Below, piece after piece: positions 1 to 13,141 of a DNA stretch of 64,000 nucleotides. The stretch lies in the NCBI RefSeq assembly GCF_029962835.1, contig NC_080588.1, forward strand, positions 65,372,001-65,436,000, read 5' to 3'. How positions within the stretch are numbered: position 1 is the stretch's first letter; every line of letters begins with the position of its first letter. Origin of the DNA: Magnolia sinica. Lineage: Eukaryota; Streptophyta; Magnoliopsida; Magnoliales; Magnoliaceae. The notes beneath the pieces are model-generated. The model did no database searches, was not told the origin of the DNA, and saw only the letters and a list, made by a program, of their open reading frames with translations. A program made the position numbers and the translations under genes.

Positions 1-333
1 AATAAAGTAGATCCAATTCTCAGGTGGACCATACCGTAGGAAACAGTGGTGATTGACCATTAATGGGTCAGAAAGTTTTGGACAGCTGATATTTGTTTTA
101 TCACTCCATCCAGGTTAATGTCAATTATCACTCCATCCAGGTTTATGTGACATTATCAACAGGTTGGATGGAAAGAAAAAAATAAATTAAAGAAGCCTTA
201 CGGTGGCCCTAGTTTTAATGGTAGGACGTCCAATCACCGTTGTTTCCAATAGTATGGTCCATCTGCCATTTGTAGCTTCTTATCTTTTTGAGATCAATCC
301 CTAAAATGATCCGAAAAACCAGATGGACGGCGT

Positions 334-345
<12 letters not shown>
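1..345. repeat. Foldback MITE family A, right part of a copy cut by the window edge
   Basis: This stretch reads as the inner and right portion of the foldback element that recurs at least ten times in the window. It has the internal block with GTGGACCATACC and GGAAACAGTGG, the 'ATCCAGGTT...CAACAGGTTGGATGG' middle, and the right arm ending in GATGGACGGCGTGGATATA. The left arm lies before the window. A 26-bp piece (TATCACTCCATCCAGGTT-like) is tandemly repeated at about 105-155. No coding capacity is seen. Confidence 0.75.

Positions 346-400
<55 letters not shown>
335..400. repeat. (TA)n microsatellite
   Basis: About 33 uninterrupted TA units. The array grows directly out of the GTGGATATA end of the family A element and stops where the next dispersed element starts (GCATGCTCACC). 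It was therefore probably seeded by the TATA at the end of the foldback arm. Confidence 0.95.
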
Positions 401-401
<1 letters not shown>

Positions 402-750
402 CATGCTCACCTACGCACCTACGCACGTGTGCACCTTTGCACACGTGTCATGGGTGTAAAATCCGAACTGTCCATAAGATGTGGAATCCAATGAAACCTT
501 AGTGGGTGAATTTTCACCCTGATCTAAGATTTTGGTGGGCCAGAGCAAAGAGAAATTCAAATCAAGGGAAAAAACTGTTTGCATTTTTCATGGCCCACCA
601 AAGTTTCGGATCAAAGTAAAACTTCGTAGTAGGAGGTTTCATGAGGTTCTGCTTCATGTGGACCGTTCAGATTTGCAAGATTCATCAGATATGATGAGTT
701 CTCAAAAAAGTTCATATGTACTACGTACGATCTGGTTCGCAGGTGAGCGT
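402..750. repeat. MITE-like dispersed repeat, family B copy 1
   Basis: About 345 bp, closely matching 14092-14430. The two copies share blocks such as GCAAAGAGAAAT, TTTTCATGGCCCACCA and ATGTGGACCGT. The ends are imperfect inverted repeats, GCTCACC on the left and GGTGAGC on the right. The open frame over 532-822 is not conserved as protein between the copies and looks incidental. The superfamily is not identified. Confidence 0.7.
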
Positions 751-2026
751 TTCCGTGTGTGTGTGTATATATATATAAAGGTGGGCCCAACGGTAAAGGC
801 CGCATCTATTCCGCTCTCCTAGAAAGAGGGATTCTAGACACGTGGTAGGAATGTATTTACTCTAGCAAATCCTGCGGGCACACCACCCAACGCTGACGGT
901 ATTTCGTGAATAACACGGTTCTCGTTTCCGAGAAACTTGTTGTGGGGAATTTCTCGTTAGCAATGCCAATCACAAAAAGTCGGGTCCAGCCTCCAAATGC
1001 ATACGGGGGACTCTTGGCCTTGGTTCATGAATATGGGATTCATGAATCGGCAATCCAGACCGTTGATACAATGGATCGAGTGAATACGGATTATACAGTT
1101 GGGGAGATGAGTAATGTGTGATCCACCCAAACGAATTCATTAGATCATTGGTCTGGATCTTCCTCCATGGACACATTTTTACATGCACAAGGTTGAGTTT
1201 TACCATCCAGTATCTGACAGACGGTGAGAATGACTCCTCAAATTGAATTAATATTATGAAATTATTGGCTGAGATGAGAATTTAAAGGGTATTCTCCAGC
1301 AATTTTCGCCATCCAATTATGAGAATGGACAGTTACAAGTGGCCAGTACAACCACTGTTTCGCAGCCCCTGTAGAAATGCTCCAGTGCTCTCATCGCACC
1401 AAGTTACAGTGCTCCAACTTGGATTGGACACTTGGACAGTCCAATCAATTCATCCGGACTGTTCACCAAGCTCCTGCGCACATTTCACGGGCTACCGTGC
1501 AAGAATCAGACTAATCTTACGAAATTAACCATTTCATCAACGTCCTTTAATATGAATGGTCAAAATTGTCTCGGCACTTGGCTTTTCGTCAAGTGTGGTG
1601 CGGGGCAGGTATGACAGGAATGACTGTGCGATACAATTCAAACCGAACAACTTTAATACTAAGCATCGAGACAAGCAAATACGTAGAATGTAATCGTATA
1701 TGATCAAGACTGAGAAGATTGGTCGCTTGTTCAGCCACTCGCAGAAGATTGTTATAAGATGATTAGGCGATTGTTAGAGAGTGAGATTCTTCCTCCAATG
1801 ATGAGTTACACATTGCTCTTCATATGATAGGAATTTAATACACTGGTGTAATCGAAAAAAAAAAATTAAATAAAAATAAATACTTATAGTCGATCATTGA
1901 TCACAACAATAAAAAAGCCTTTTCGAAATAATTGCTTTTAATGGAAATGGAAATAGTCCAACATAATAGCATAGACTTGGATTACAGTTAAAGATTACTG
2001 CTATTCTTAGGATAGAGTTAATATAG
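751..2026. other. Intergenic DNA with decayed short repeats
   Basis: No gene is recognised. Fragments resemble the dispersed repeats, for example GGCAATCCAGACCGTTGAT near 1050, which matches the family D start at 42384 and 11838. Short open frames here have no recognisable domains. Confidence 0.6.
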
Positions 2027-4836
2027 TGTAATGTTCTGAATTTTTGCTATTTGAATTTTAAAAATTATTGAAATTTTTTCGCTATAATTAGCTTATGTAA
2101 TTATTTATTGACTTTTAACACTTGATGTTAGTCTATACGCAGGTGTTACTTGTAAAGAGCCACATAAATCTAGTTAATTAACCATATGAAGCTAACGAAT
2201 CCGACCGATCATTTAAACATCTAGTCTAACATCGTAATTTATTCATATGGAGCCTCAAATCGAGTCAATCTATCATTGACTAATCGAGATAATCGGAATT
2301 ATATAAAGACCTACATAAAGCCAAGATGTAACACCCCGAACTTTTCAATACCTAAGTATTGAAAGTCCTCGGGTGTTACCATAAATTTAGTCTACCATAT
2401 ATATGAGTACAATACCAATTTAACTATTCTCACCTTGCATCTATCCTCAAACCTGAATCTGACCACTGAGAATGACCTTCATCCATAAATCAAGTCATCC
2501 AACCGTTGATCATGTGGTGGGATACATGTACCTTCCCTCGACTAAATCGGTGAATAACTGTTTAACCATAATAATTTAGATGCAAGTTATTTTGTAAGAA
2601 TTGTTTAGAAATAGACATAGAACCAAGTAGAACTGTTAGATTTCACAAAACTCTTAGATTAACAATAATTACAAAAATGCCATCAACCTATACCTTGAAT
2701 TCAAATTCACATGGTTCTCATGATCCGTTTTATGTGAAATTTTATACCGGGTCTAATTATCATAAATCAACCGTACAAATAAAATTTCAGCCCTTAGATC
2801 CCATTAATTTAGCTACTTGATCTCTACATCTGTCCGTACACTTATCAGATCAAGATTCTGATCCGTTCACCTTGTTCACACCATATAAATATGCTTAACC
2901 CACCATTAGAATTATAATCTGAGAAACCTACATGTGTGAATAAGACACCCTAATCTGACGATACACATGCTTTACCCCTAATCCTCCTGAAACCCGCTTT
3001 ACATATTATCCGTTTACAAAACTGACCGTATACCCACCTACATACATAGTAAGAGTGTTAACCATTAAGTTCTCTTATTTTTAGCTAGTCATCTGACCCC
3101 CGGTCATATTTGGATCTGCCAAACGGGCCACAAGAACATTACGGTAAACCGATCATCATGAAGATCTTAAGTTCTAAGTCCAAACTGCCCGGTAACTTGT
3201 CGATTAGAGGTGTACAAATATTATTTTGAAAATTTGAAGTATATTAGCCATTAAAAGAATATTTTATTCATCCTCGGGAGATCGGGACCCAAACTGGATC
3301 ACATGAAAGAGCACGAAAAATGATGCATGTTCGTCAAATTTCAAGACATTCGGACGGCACATTTCGACATAACGGTCGTCGGATGCCGGTTAAAAAATGG
3401 ACGGCGAGTTCGTAAATACTGAATGCCATTACATGCCACCATTGATGCTTGAATCGGATAGTATGGCCCACCCGATCAACAGATCTGCCCCATTTTTGGA
3501 CCTTAATCCTAGCAGATATGGGGAACACAATGAACAGAGCGGATCGTACAACTATTAGTAGTAAAGTGAACTTCTCACAAAATATCAATTCACTTAAATT
3601 TCTACGTGCATGGGGTTTGACGTTAAATACCATTTAATATATTAACAGATCATGTGGCCCACCTGGAAAGCGGATCTGACTCAAACTTGGGGCTGTGGGC
3701 TACAACGACATGCAAATAGTGGTGAATGGCATGGATTCTCCGAAAGATCATCACAAGTGGACCCCACCTAATCAAACAGAATTGGCATTCTTTCCGCACA
3801 AGCTAGCTGTTGTTACAGCGACTAAACCGAGCGGAATGACGGGTTTCACCTCACTTCCCTACCCCGCGTGTGGGTCACCTGATCAATGGATTCCCACCAT
3901 ATTTTGGCCCATGGCCTAAAACAACCCTACAAAACTAATGAGCGGATTAGATCCCTGGGAATGCCATCAAAGTGGACCCCACTCAATGCTACAGTAAGTC
4001 TCAACTCTCCAAAATAGAAATCCTTTCGAAATATGTATTCAAATTCAAAAAGAACTACCTCCGTTTCTTCCTCCTAAAACAATCACGTTCCAACTAGGAT
4101 TAGCATCAATAAATCAATCACGTTCCAACTAGGATTAGCATCAATAGATCTCACCACTCCATATGGGATGATCCCCACCCTCAGTGGACCCTGCTAACTG
4201 AAGGACCGATTTGGAAAAGGAACTCTCTCGCATGCTACACCAATGCCCATGAAAATCGTCATTGTAACGATATGTAGTTTAGATTTAGGGTGTGCCCCAT
4301 TAGCATGGGCCACTTGAGTTTTGATCTTGCACCACCCATAGTCAGATGGCCTAAATAGGACCCATAAAACATGACAGACGGTATGGATCTCACTAATCCT
4401 CACTAAAGGCCCCACACATTGGTGGTGCATGTACACATAATGTGTACACTCCTGAGGATCACCAAAACCAAGGCTAGCCAAGATTTCACGTGAAGGATAT
4501 GCACGAGTCCTCATGTTTACAAAAGACTTCCCGTCCCACCAGTATAAGTCACGACAGAAAGAAAAGAAGAAACGTGGGAGGAAGAGAAAGCTGAAAGATT
4601 CAGGTAAAACCCCAGATCTGAACTCCAATTCTCACCATTATTAGAATTTAACCGTTCTCCCGTTTAGTTGGATTTAAATTCTCCTGTTTTGATCACCTCA
4701 TGTAGTTTTTGTTTTAAAATTTCGATTTCAATTCTAGTGCGGATCTCTTGAAACCGGTTGCATTTCAGCCACATTAAAAGGTCTGGCTCTCACCTCTTGA
4801 TTTTAATATATAAATATCTATCTTTTCATCCATTGC

Positions 4837-4843
4837 TATAAAA
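4837..4843 (+). promoter_or_regulatory. TATA box of the 4.45-kb LTR
   Basis: TATAAAA follows 'CCATTGC' and precedes a pyrimidine-rich stretch, about 2.5 kb into the LTR. This would place a long U3 on the left and R-U5 on the right, consistent with plus-strand orientation. It is a sequence match only. Confidence 0.45.
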
Positions 4844-5939
4844 CCCCTCTCTTATTGGTATTATTACTAAATAAATCTTAATCGTGCATGCCAGTTGGCC
4901 GAAGTTTTCCATCCCACCTGCCGACTTGGACGGGGTACTACTTCTCTAGTAATCTGAGGGGCCCACATGATCTTTGGTTTGATCACTATACATATATTCC
5001 ATGTGGAGTGTGGTCAACATTACCTGGATCTTACCTATATCAATGTTCGACCCGGCTAGGTAATCTAAACCTTAAGTTGAGACCTTAACCCTAAATAGTT
5101 TGTAAGCTTGAACATAACTGTATAAATTTATAACTCATGATAGGGTTTGATTCTAAGGAAACACGCACTCCCTAGCAACACTAGTAGGTGATTCAAAGTA
5201 TAAGGTGATAGTTTTTCCCTTAAGCTTTCCATTTCCAAATTGGTTTAAGTTATAGTCTTTATCAATTGTTAAAATTGTTAATTCATAGCATGTGATCTCT
5301 TATATGATTTATATATGATTTACGATTGATAATTGTGAAACCTAATTGCATGCGATAGTTACTACATGATAGCTCTCATTTAAATTTATAGTTCACATCA
5401 TGACCTGTCGTGATTATTATGCTTAACATATACCTGTCGTGCTATGGTGGTGTATTTTCACATGAATTGTTGTAAGTCATCATGAACCTATATTCACTAC
5501 ACTTATTAGTGGGTAAACCCTCTAGTGTATGTGAACCCATACTCAGGATATAACATGATAGAGTGTGGAGTCGAATGAACCCTCGATTAGAGGTTATGTA
5601 GGACATGAGATTCCCTACTCAATTAATTTGATTGACCACTGATCAATGGGTTTCATTAAGCATCCTAAGGTGGGAGAAATCTCATGAGCCAGGGATGGTG
5701 GTAATGGGACACTATGCCCGAGCTGTCGGCCTACGCTGGGTGACGAGCCCCCCGTAGTGACCATTGAGTAACTTAAAATGGCTGATTGTAATTGGAATAA
5801 TAATGGGTTGGCTGATCATGCATCCATAGCATATTGGCGATGACGGGTGGCTAATTCTGGATGTTGTAGCATGTTCCCTTAGGAGCATTAAGGGATTACT
5901 TTGCTAGCTCTCAGACCACCGACTATCGACCTATTTGTC

Positions 5940-6074
5940 CGACTGGAAGAGCATTTCCAGGTTGATGATTGCATGGGTGACGAGCCCAAATTCGACTAGA
6001 TACATCCCCAGGTCGATGATCGCATGGGTGACGAGCCCAAGTCCGACTGGATAAACATCCCCAGGTCGATGTGC
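5940..6074 (+). repeat. Short tandem repeat, ~57-bp unit, about 2.3 copies
   Basis: The unit contains 'CCAGGTCGATGATCGCATGG' followed by GTGACGAGCCCAA and a CGACTGG/CGACTAG ending. It lies within the long LTR and is non-coding. Confidence 0.75.
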
Positions 6075-9000
6075 ATTCATGCATCCATGCATATAAAAAG
6101 ACTGCATCATGTACTATTTTGAATGTTTGTTGTTTTTAACTATGCTTAGCTAAGGCGGCGGTGTGTAATCTTGAGGGAAATTCACACTGAGTTGGCCACT
6201 CATCCATCAAATATATAACCGTACAGGTAGTACAGGTGACTTAAGTGATATGCAGGTTCAGACTGATGAGGAGCTGTATAATAGTCAAGGATGCATAGTT
6301 GTACCTACCAAGGAAGCTGCGCGAACTTACGGCTTTCGTTTATATGTTTTTATATATTCAGTATGTAAATCTTGTAATGTTAACGTGGAGGCATTGGTTT
6401 GTATAAGTCATTATGGGCAAACTCTTGTATACTCTAAATGTAAATGAAAATATTCCTTTATGCTGACTTGTCCATTTTACGCTTATCTGCTAAGTCTGAT
6501 AAAAGAAAAAGATTATATATGGAATTTGGCTCTTTTTAAGTTAATAGCAGTAGTGCTCTTATGTTTAATTTGATACATTGATAATTTTTATTTTAAAAAA
6601 AAAGTGTAATAAGGCCCCCAGCTGAGTGGGCTAAATAATTGAGCTTATATGATATTAATCCATGCTTGCTTACGCTATCATACTCTGATTTTAATCTTCC
6701 GCTAGATCTCTGATTTATTAACTCTCGGGTTTCCAGAACAAGTCTCGTACTTGGGTTCTGGAAACACGGGGTGTTACACAAGACAACTAGGAGTCATCCT
6801 AAATAACAAACCAAACTAACTCAGTTACTCATTTAGCCTAAGAATCAATGGTTTATAGTGATTATCATTAGATCATTATTTCCGTTAGTTGCGAATAGAC
6901 TACACTATCAACTTAGCTAATCCAAATCCTAATCATCACATACAATAAATTTCGCTATCCAATTCATTACAGAAATGTCCCAATTTTTTTTAACAAGCTC
7001 TATACCATTTGATAGTGGGCCACTAAATCCGATACTATAGAAAGATGTTCGACTTAGTAAGCTTGACGTTCATCACGGGATATCGAGTCAAGATAACGCC
7101 TTGAATTGTTCGACTTGGACTCATAATGTCGGTGCATAAAATGTGTGAATATTCCTGAAATTAATCATGAACTTAAATTAATTGTCTGCGTTCGGTTTTT
7201 GCCTAAGTTGTGGCTTTCAGGTTGTTAGATCGCTATCAAATTTAAGGCAATAACGGAGAGTAATGTCATATACAAATTCGTATAGTCGTGGGCCCGATCG
7301 ATGGTCGATAACCGTCAAACTAACTTTTTATCATACCCATCGATCAACAAATCCAAATGGTGGGCCGATCATGTCCATGCGTGGATCATCACTAGGGCCA
7401 ATTATCCTATGATTGGTGTCGACCTCTATGCCTCATAGTGGCCGCTAAAGGTTGGAAACACCCTCTCATGTGGCTAGTATAATAAATACTCAGCCCTTAA
7501 GGCTATTTACACTAAATATGGTGCTAAAAATAAGGATTTTGGGGGCATTCCTTGCCCCTTACGATTTTTTTCCTAGAAGAAGAGAAAATGAGAGAAAGAG
7601 GAGAGAAAGAGGAGAAAGGAGGAGAGAGAGAGGGTGGGGTATGAGGATGGGTGTACCCCTACCCTCTCATCCCCTCTATAGGCGCTTCACCATAATCGGA
7701 ACCATCGTTGTAGCTTTCTCGACAATGATTCGAGATAAATATTGAATCTCACTTGTAATTTAGGGTTTCAATAGTTGTTTGTTCCTAATTTCACAAGTTT
7801 GTATATTTATTTAGGTATTTCAACGATTTTCTTTAAAACCCTAACCCTATGAGCGTTGTAAATCAAGCGAATCATCATAAGGTGTGGACTATTCTTTTAG
7901 GTTTCATTTTTTTAACTCTTGATAATGATAGATAATGATTTTGGTTGCCTATAATATACATGTGTTATTTATGCTTGCATTACTTAATTGTTGTAACTTT
8001 AATGTTACATGTTATTTGTAATCAACATGTTCGATAAAATGCCTTAATAATATGAAATTCCTACTGTTATAATTTTTTATGTTATTTGATAAATATTATT
8101 AATATATGTAGTTTTGCATCAATATTTATTCGTAAGTCTCAATTCACACATTTGTTTAATTGATACACCTTGTTGTAGTATTAAGTACTGCTTGCACGAT
8201 TTGTTTATGTATTTAATAATCTGATTTGTAGTCGTGTGGATCATGACATGCAGAATGTTAAGTCAATGATCCATTTTGTGTTGGCTATCCCGAACTTATA
8301 CAATCGATCGAGGTTGAACACGGACGACCGACAGTAGTTGGAGTTACATAGGATGCTTCACACCCAATACCAGTTTTGCCCGGGGTCCTCCATTGTCAAT
8401 CGCACAAGTCTAATGCAGGGCTTAATCATTCTTATGCTTGTTGATTGTTAGGGCTTAATCATTCTTATGCTTGTTGATTGTATAACATTCGATGGAATTT
8501 GAGACACCACTATTACTGTTGATTTAAGTCTAGTCATAACTATCAGTGCGTTACGATCCTACAAAGACTTGTGAGTCGGGCATAGTGGTAAGTGACATCA
8601 TGTCCGAGCCGTTGGCTTACACGGGGTGACATGCATGCTACATAGGCAAAACATTGGGTGATGAGCCCACCATGTTAGTGAAATATTGGGTGGCGAGCCT
8701 CCCTATAATAATCACCGAGCATCAATGGATGTCGCGACTCTACCATATTTTTAATGGTTTGGGTGGCGTTCCTTCTCACATTCGAGGTATGGGTGAGGAC
8801 CTTCACCCTAGATGCGATTGCCCTTGGGTAATAAGCCATAACAATAACCCGATTGAGATGTATATACTATTGGGTAATGAACCCAAATTTGGATCAATGA
8901 ACACTGGTGAGGGGCCGCCACGAGTTAAATGAATCCGTTTAGCGACAATTAATAAAATGGAGGTATCCTAGCTTCGTCAACTTACTGTTTGAACATGAAA

Positions 9001-9201
9001 TAATAACTACTTGGTTAATCATGCATATCATTACATTGTTGGGTTGTGCTGCAAGCCAACCATTGCACATATATTGACGTCCTCGCTAATAATAGTGTTG
9101 ATATAATTATAGATTGGTATTGTTGATCCTGGGCATTTATCATGTTAAATACTGTTAGGTTGTGTTGTGGGTCAATCATTGCGCATATCATCAAATTATC
9201 A

Positions 9202-9540
9202 ATGCATTTAAATAATTAACTTAGCATTTGTTTGTCTACTACGGCGACACATGAGGACTATACAAGCCAAAATAAGCCTTCTACAAAATGACTAACGGAG
9301 TACACCCAGCTGGGGACTCCAAATATGCAGATCATCAAAATGTATAAAAATGATAAAGGTGAGGCACTTCGCTCAAGCATGCCCATCCGTCAATTGAAAG
9401 TATAGGCGCCATCAATGGGGTCTACTATATCTCATCTAATGTATTGGTATCGATGGTACCTGCAACAATAGATTATTTATTTGATGTTTTAAAACACCGT
9501 ACCAAGTAAGAGAGAATTATTTAAATGCATTTAAATAATT
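9202..9540. other. Probable inverted segment inside LTR family E copy 1
   Basis: The DNA around 8580 reads in the same sense as the LTR, but 9240-9500 matches the LTR only in reverse complement: GATGTTTTAAAACACCG and the block with ACACCCAG match the plus strand of 20020-20140, where the LTR lies on the minus strand. The segment is bounded by ATGCATTTAAATAATT at 9202-9217 and by a perfect 26-bp palindrome at 9515-9540 built from the same half-site. An inversion between inverted half-sites is the simplest reading. Confidence 0.55.
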
Positions 9541-10154
9541 AGATTATCAATTACATCGACACACTTCCACAATAGACCACACCTAATGAATGGACTAGAT
9601 CTGGCACATGTATACCACAGTGACACATCTGCTCCTAACCTTCCTCCTTTTTAATAACAATGTGGCCCATTGGACCATCTTGATTATTGTGCCAAGACGC
9701 ATGCAAGGTTGGCCCCACTTGATGGATTGTAAAGTAGGGTCTCTCCCATGTGCACCCTTGCATGCACACACCGACGTCAAAATCCAATGAGCAATGCATA
9801 TGATGGCGGAAAATAATAGCACCTGAGTAATCCTAACCATCCAATAAACGAATATTTGCTAGCCCAAATTGAACGGTCAGAATTTTTTTCCTTGACTGTC
9901 GAAGTGGTAGCCACCAATCAGACGGTTAGGATTGTCAGATTAGTATAATATCCATTCACGATGGGCCCACAGTTTGGATTGTTGGAACTGACGTACATAT
10001 AAACCACGTGGACGGTGGTGTATAGATGGACCTTCTATGATTCCTTTACATAATGCTGAAAGTGAGTTCTAAAGTGTTTGATTGGTGGGGCCCAGTGCTG
10101 CAATCTGTCAATATCCTCCATGTGTCGGCCGATATTTTAAGATCTCCTAACCGG

Positions 10155-10530
10155 ACAAGTCATCTCATAGAATTATATGGCTCTCGAGAAGAACACTGAT
10201 ATTCAAGTTATACTCGGGTTTCACTACGAATAAATAGGGTCCTGGTAAGTGATCTAGACCGTTAGTTTGATAAGGCGTTCACTAAAAGTTCTAGAAACCG
10301 AAATTGGTACCTTTTAGGTTGAATGTGGACCGTTGCTTTATTTATCTTCTCAACGATTTAATTCCAGGCAACATATTGGACAGCCACAGAAGTCCTATCC
10401 AGAAGATTTTTGGCGCATAGACCATCCACAGTGGTTAATACCTAACCAACGGTTCGATCATTAAACAATGAGATCCGGTTGTAGAAACCAATACCCGAGT
10501 GTACTGTTAATATCCTATGAGATGGTCAAG
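10155..10530. repeat. Foldback (long inverted repeat) element
   Basis: The left arm contains GTCATCTCATAG, then TATACTCGGGTTT, then GACCGTTAGTTTG. The right arm contains the same landmarks inverted and in reverse order: CTATGAGATGGTC preceded by ACCCGAGTGTA preceded by AACCAACGGTTC. Each arm is roughly 130 bp. There is no coding capacity, and it is not related to family A by sequence. Confidence 0.6.
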
Positions 10531-11629
10531 ATCATGTAGTTCGTCTCTTTTTCGCTATTGCGATTCATCTCACAAGCTCTCACACCTATTTATCATGCAT
10601 CTCGTGAGAAATTCCAAAAGAGCAGGGAATGATCTGCTCACGAGCTCCTTTTCTCCATGAGACTCCATTTTACTGGAAACAGTGAAATAGAGTGCACTGA
10701 CAAATGAGTGGAGCAATGATCTGGACGGTACACTTGGAAGGGTGATGTTCCTATCGTTTCTCTTCCTATGCTGGATAATTATATGGATGATTTATATTTC
10801 ATGTATTAAATATATATAATTCTATCGGTTACTTTTCCTCAATGAACTCCAATGAAGATTTGATTGTCTAATAATTATATTTCTATCAGATTTGAAACCC
10901 ACATAATAGACGGTCAGGATTATAAAATATATTTTATTTTTAATAAATTAACCATCCATACTGGTCCCGAGTATATGGATAGACCTGATTGATACATCAC
11001 TCTGCCACGTGTACTGCACAGAAATGGTTCTACTACATTCATGTATGCAGGATATACTGCATTACTTCCCAAGGTGATTCCATTTTCTTTTAGTATATAT
11101 ACAACGTAGTATTTATCTTTTTTCATTCAATTTAAAAAAATTCTTAAATTATTAAATTAGATTATTGATCGTACAAACAAACATGGAAAGATAAAAATAC
11201 TTTCTTTTTTTATGGGCCTTACTTTAACAAGTAGAGAAATTTTCATCAAAAGTCAATCTTCATATTCTAAAAATTTACTTTGATGTGATAGTTTTTAAGC
11301 AACAAAAAAAAAAGAAAAAAAAAAAGAAAAGCTTTAGATTGATCCACATAGCTAATTTAATAACACTCTTACCAAGGCACTCTGAGATTTACTCAAATTA
11401 AACTGACTAAACTATAGAGGCCACTGTTGATAAGTGGAAGGACCAAAATCAGATTGTTTGAGCAATCCTAAGGTCTGATTTATGGATAATTGTTTGTTAA
11501 AGTAGGTCCGTTGAGTTTTTGTCTTCACTGTCCAAAAGATGTCCACCAACCTGCTATTAGATGATGAAATAAGTGTAATTTTTGATAGTGAAGCGTCCAA
11601 ATTGGTGCCCATGATTTGGACTGTTTAAT

Positions 11630-11635
<6 letters not shown>

Positions 11636-11663
<28 letters not shown>
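11636..11663. repeat. (TA)n microsatellite
   Basis: About 14 TA units between anonymous intergenic sequences. Confidence 0.95.
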
Positions 11664-11666
<3 letters not shown>

Positions 11667-11837
11667 AAAATTGCATTTTGTAATTAATTTTAGGTGCCTG
11701 TGTATCATCTATCACACTCTAAGGAGTACGAAAGGTTTTTCTCTGTGGATGTAGGGACAGGAGGCGCAGTATCTGTATTCATACTCGACTCGTATGTCAG
11801 TCTCGCACCACTTAGAGAGTGGAGAATTTTCAACCGT

Positions 11838-12152
11838 TCAGATGGCATGGTTGTATGGCAATCTCGACTGTCCAAATCGTTGATCAACTGTAAATCGTAA
11901 CCTAGAAATTGCAGTGTGAACATAATATTAACCATCCGATTTTTTTCTCTTGGAATTTGGACCGCTCTCCATTTTCGTATTAACCATCCATTTTATAGTA
12001 ATTAATTGGATAGTTAAGATTTCTTGATGGTGTAATTTTAGATATATGCCCCTTCCAGAAATGGACCCACAATGTGGATGTTCTGGATAGCCGTACATCA
12101 GTACCACGTGTTAGGAGGATGAGTCACCACCATTTTTTAAAATTGTGCAAAA
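11838..12152. repeat. Dispersed repeat, family D copy 1
   Basis: It matches 42384-42615 plus 43217-43260. Shared blocks in order are GGCAATC..GACTGTCCAAAT, TTAACCATCC, TAATTAATTGGAT, GATTTCTTGATGG, TTCTGGATAGCCGTACAT and GAGTCACCACCATT. This uninterrupted copy shows what the split copy near 42.6 kb looked like before insertion. Confidence 0.7.
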
Positions 12153-12849
12153 CTAACACCTGACTCTATGAAGATGCAAACCAGGGAGGCTACATGTGGT
12201 AGAGGTTAGGGCCAGCCATTAGGAATGCTCCTCAAGCTGGCATCCCCAGCAGCCCACATGCGGCGAAGCTGCACACGTGTATAAAATCGTGACCGTTAAT
12301 CAGCCCTGTCCAGCGGTGAATATTCCTATCCCAAAGATTCAGCATTCCCACTCACTAGGTAATCACACGCCACATACCGTCCATAAAGAAGTAACCAACG
12401 GTCCACATTCAACACGAGCTTATGGCGCAACTGAAGAGTGGAAACATCCTGATTTTATTCTAGACTACATTCTATAATGGGCCCACTGGATGAACTCACC
12501 AGATCTTCAACACATGCGCCGACTGGCACACGTGGGGCTTAGCCATTTGCACCATCTGCATGCGCGGGTTCAAGTAGCATTCGTGACGCGCCTATTGAAG
12601 GTGACGTTGGTCGAATGAGGAGGACGTTGGAGGGAAGTGGACCATGGCATGCATGGATTGGGTATGGTCTGGATTTGTATGATTGGGAGGTGGAGATGTC
12701 CAGATAATGAGCTGATTGGTGGGGTCAGTTCCAAGCTTGGAGGACAGTTGTCCACTTCCCAAAGGCCATGTGGGAAAACGATACCTAGACAATGACATTA
12801 GGGTTTGTCTCTTTTGAGGTGGTGGGATGAATGATCACAACCAACCGTT

Positions 12850-13141
12850 CCATACGTTTGAGTTGCTTTGGCCATATCATTTTGTGGGTGTCGAATCTAA
12901 ACCGTGCATCAGGTGCATCGTCTCATATTCACCGTACATGATGAAAAGTAGAATGATCCAAAACTCGGTGGGCCACAACAAAGAGAATCATGTAATGGGT
13001 TGATTTTCGTGATGCACTTTGTTCTCATTTTGGATTATGCTGATTTTGGGGAATTAGATCTAACATGGTGAGGCTCATCTAACGGACGGTTTGGATGAAA
13101 CATACACATTCATGTGGGCCCACACAGCTCGAACGTATGGG
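12850..13141. repeat. Short TIR element (MITE-like)
   Basis: The ends are inverted repeats: CATACGTTTGAG on the left and CTCGAACGTATG on the right. Inside are TGGGCCACAACAAAGAG and a right arm with GGACGGTTTGGATG and GTGGGCCCACACAG. About 290 bp, non-coding. Confidence 0.5.

Larger units (their letters stand above)
2327..6778 (+). mobile_element. 4.45-kb LTR-like element, probably a very long solo LTR
   Basis: It begins TGTAACACCCCG and ends CGGGGTGTTACA, and is flanked by the exact 5-bp duplication CAAGA (2322-2326 and 6779-6783). A TATA box (TATAAAA) lies at 4837-4843. No gag or pol domain and no internal copy of the ends is seen, so a solo LTR is preferred over a complete element. It contains small tandem repeats: a 35-bp unit doubled at 4078-4146 and a ~57-bp GGTGACGAGCCC-containing unit at about 5940-6074. 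The long LTR and TGTAACACCCC end resemble plant Ty3/gypsy chromovirus-type LTRs, but this is inferred from the ends only. Confidence 0.8.
2027..9560 (+). mobile_element. Older LTR (family E copy 1), split by a nested LTR element
   Basis: The left piece (2027-2326) starts TGTAATGTTCTGAATTTTTG. It matches the reverse complement of the 22710 end of the element at 19716-22710. The right piece resumes at 6784 and continues the same alignment; shared landmarks include AAAGACCTACATAAAG before the break and TAGACTACACTATCAAC after it. Removing the nested insert leaves about 3.07 kb, close to the 2,995 bp of copy 2. The right boundary is uncertain because the segment 9202-9540 appears inverted. A matching target duplication was not found. 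A 32-bp unit is doubled at about 8420-8481. Confidence 0.7.

Noticed and set aside
4194-4628. 144-codon minus-strand open frame
   Set aside because: It is inside a long LTR with no coding domain, antisense to the LTR; no homology recognised.
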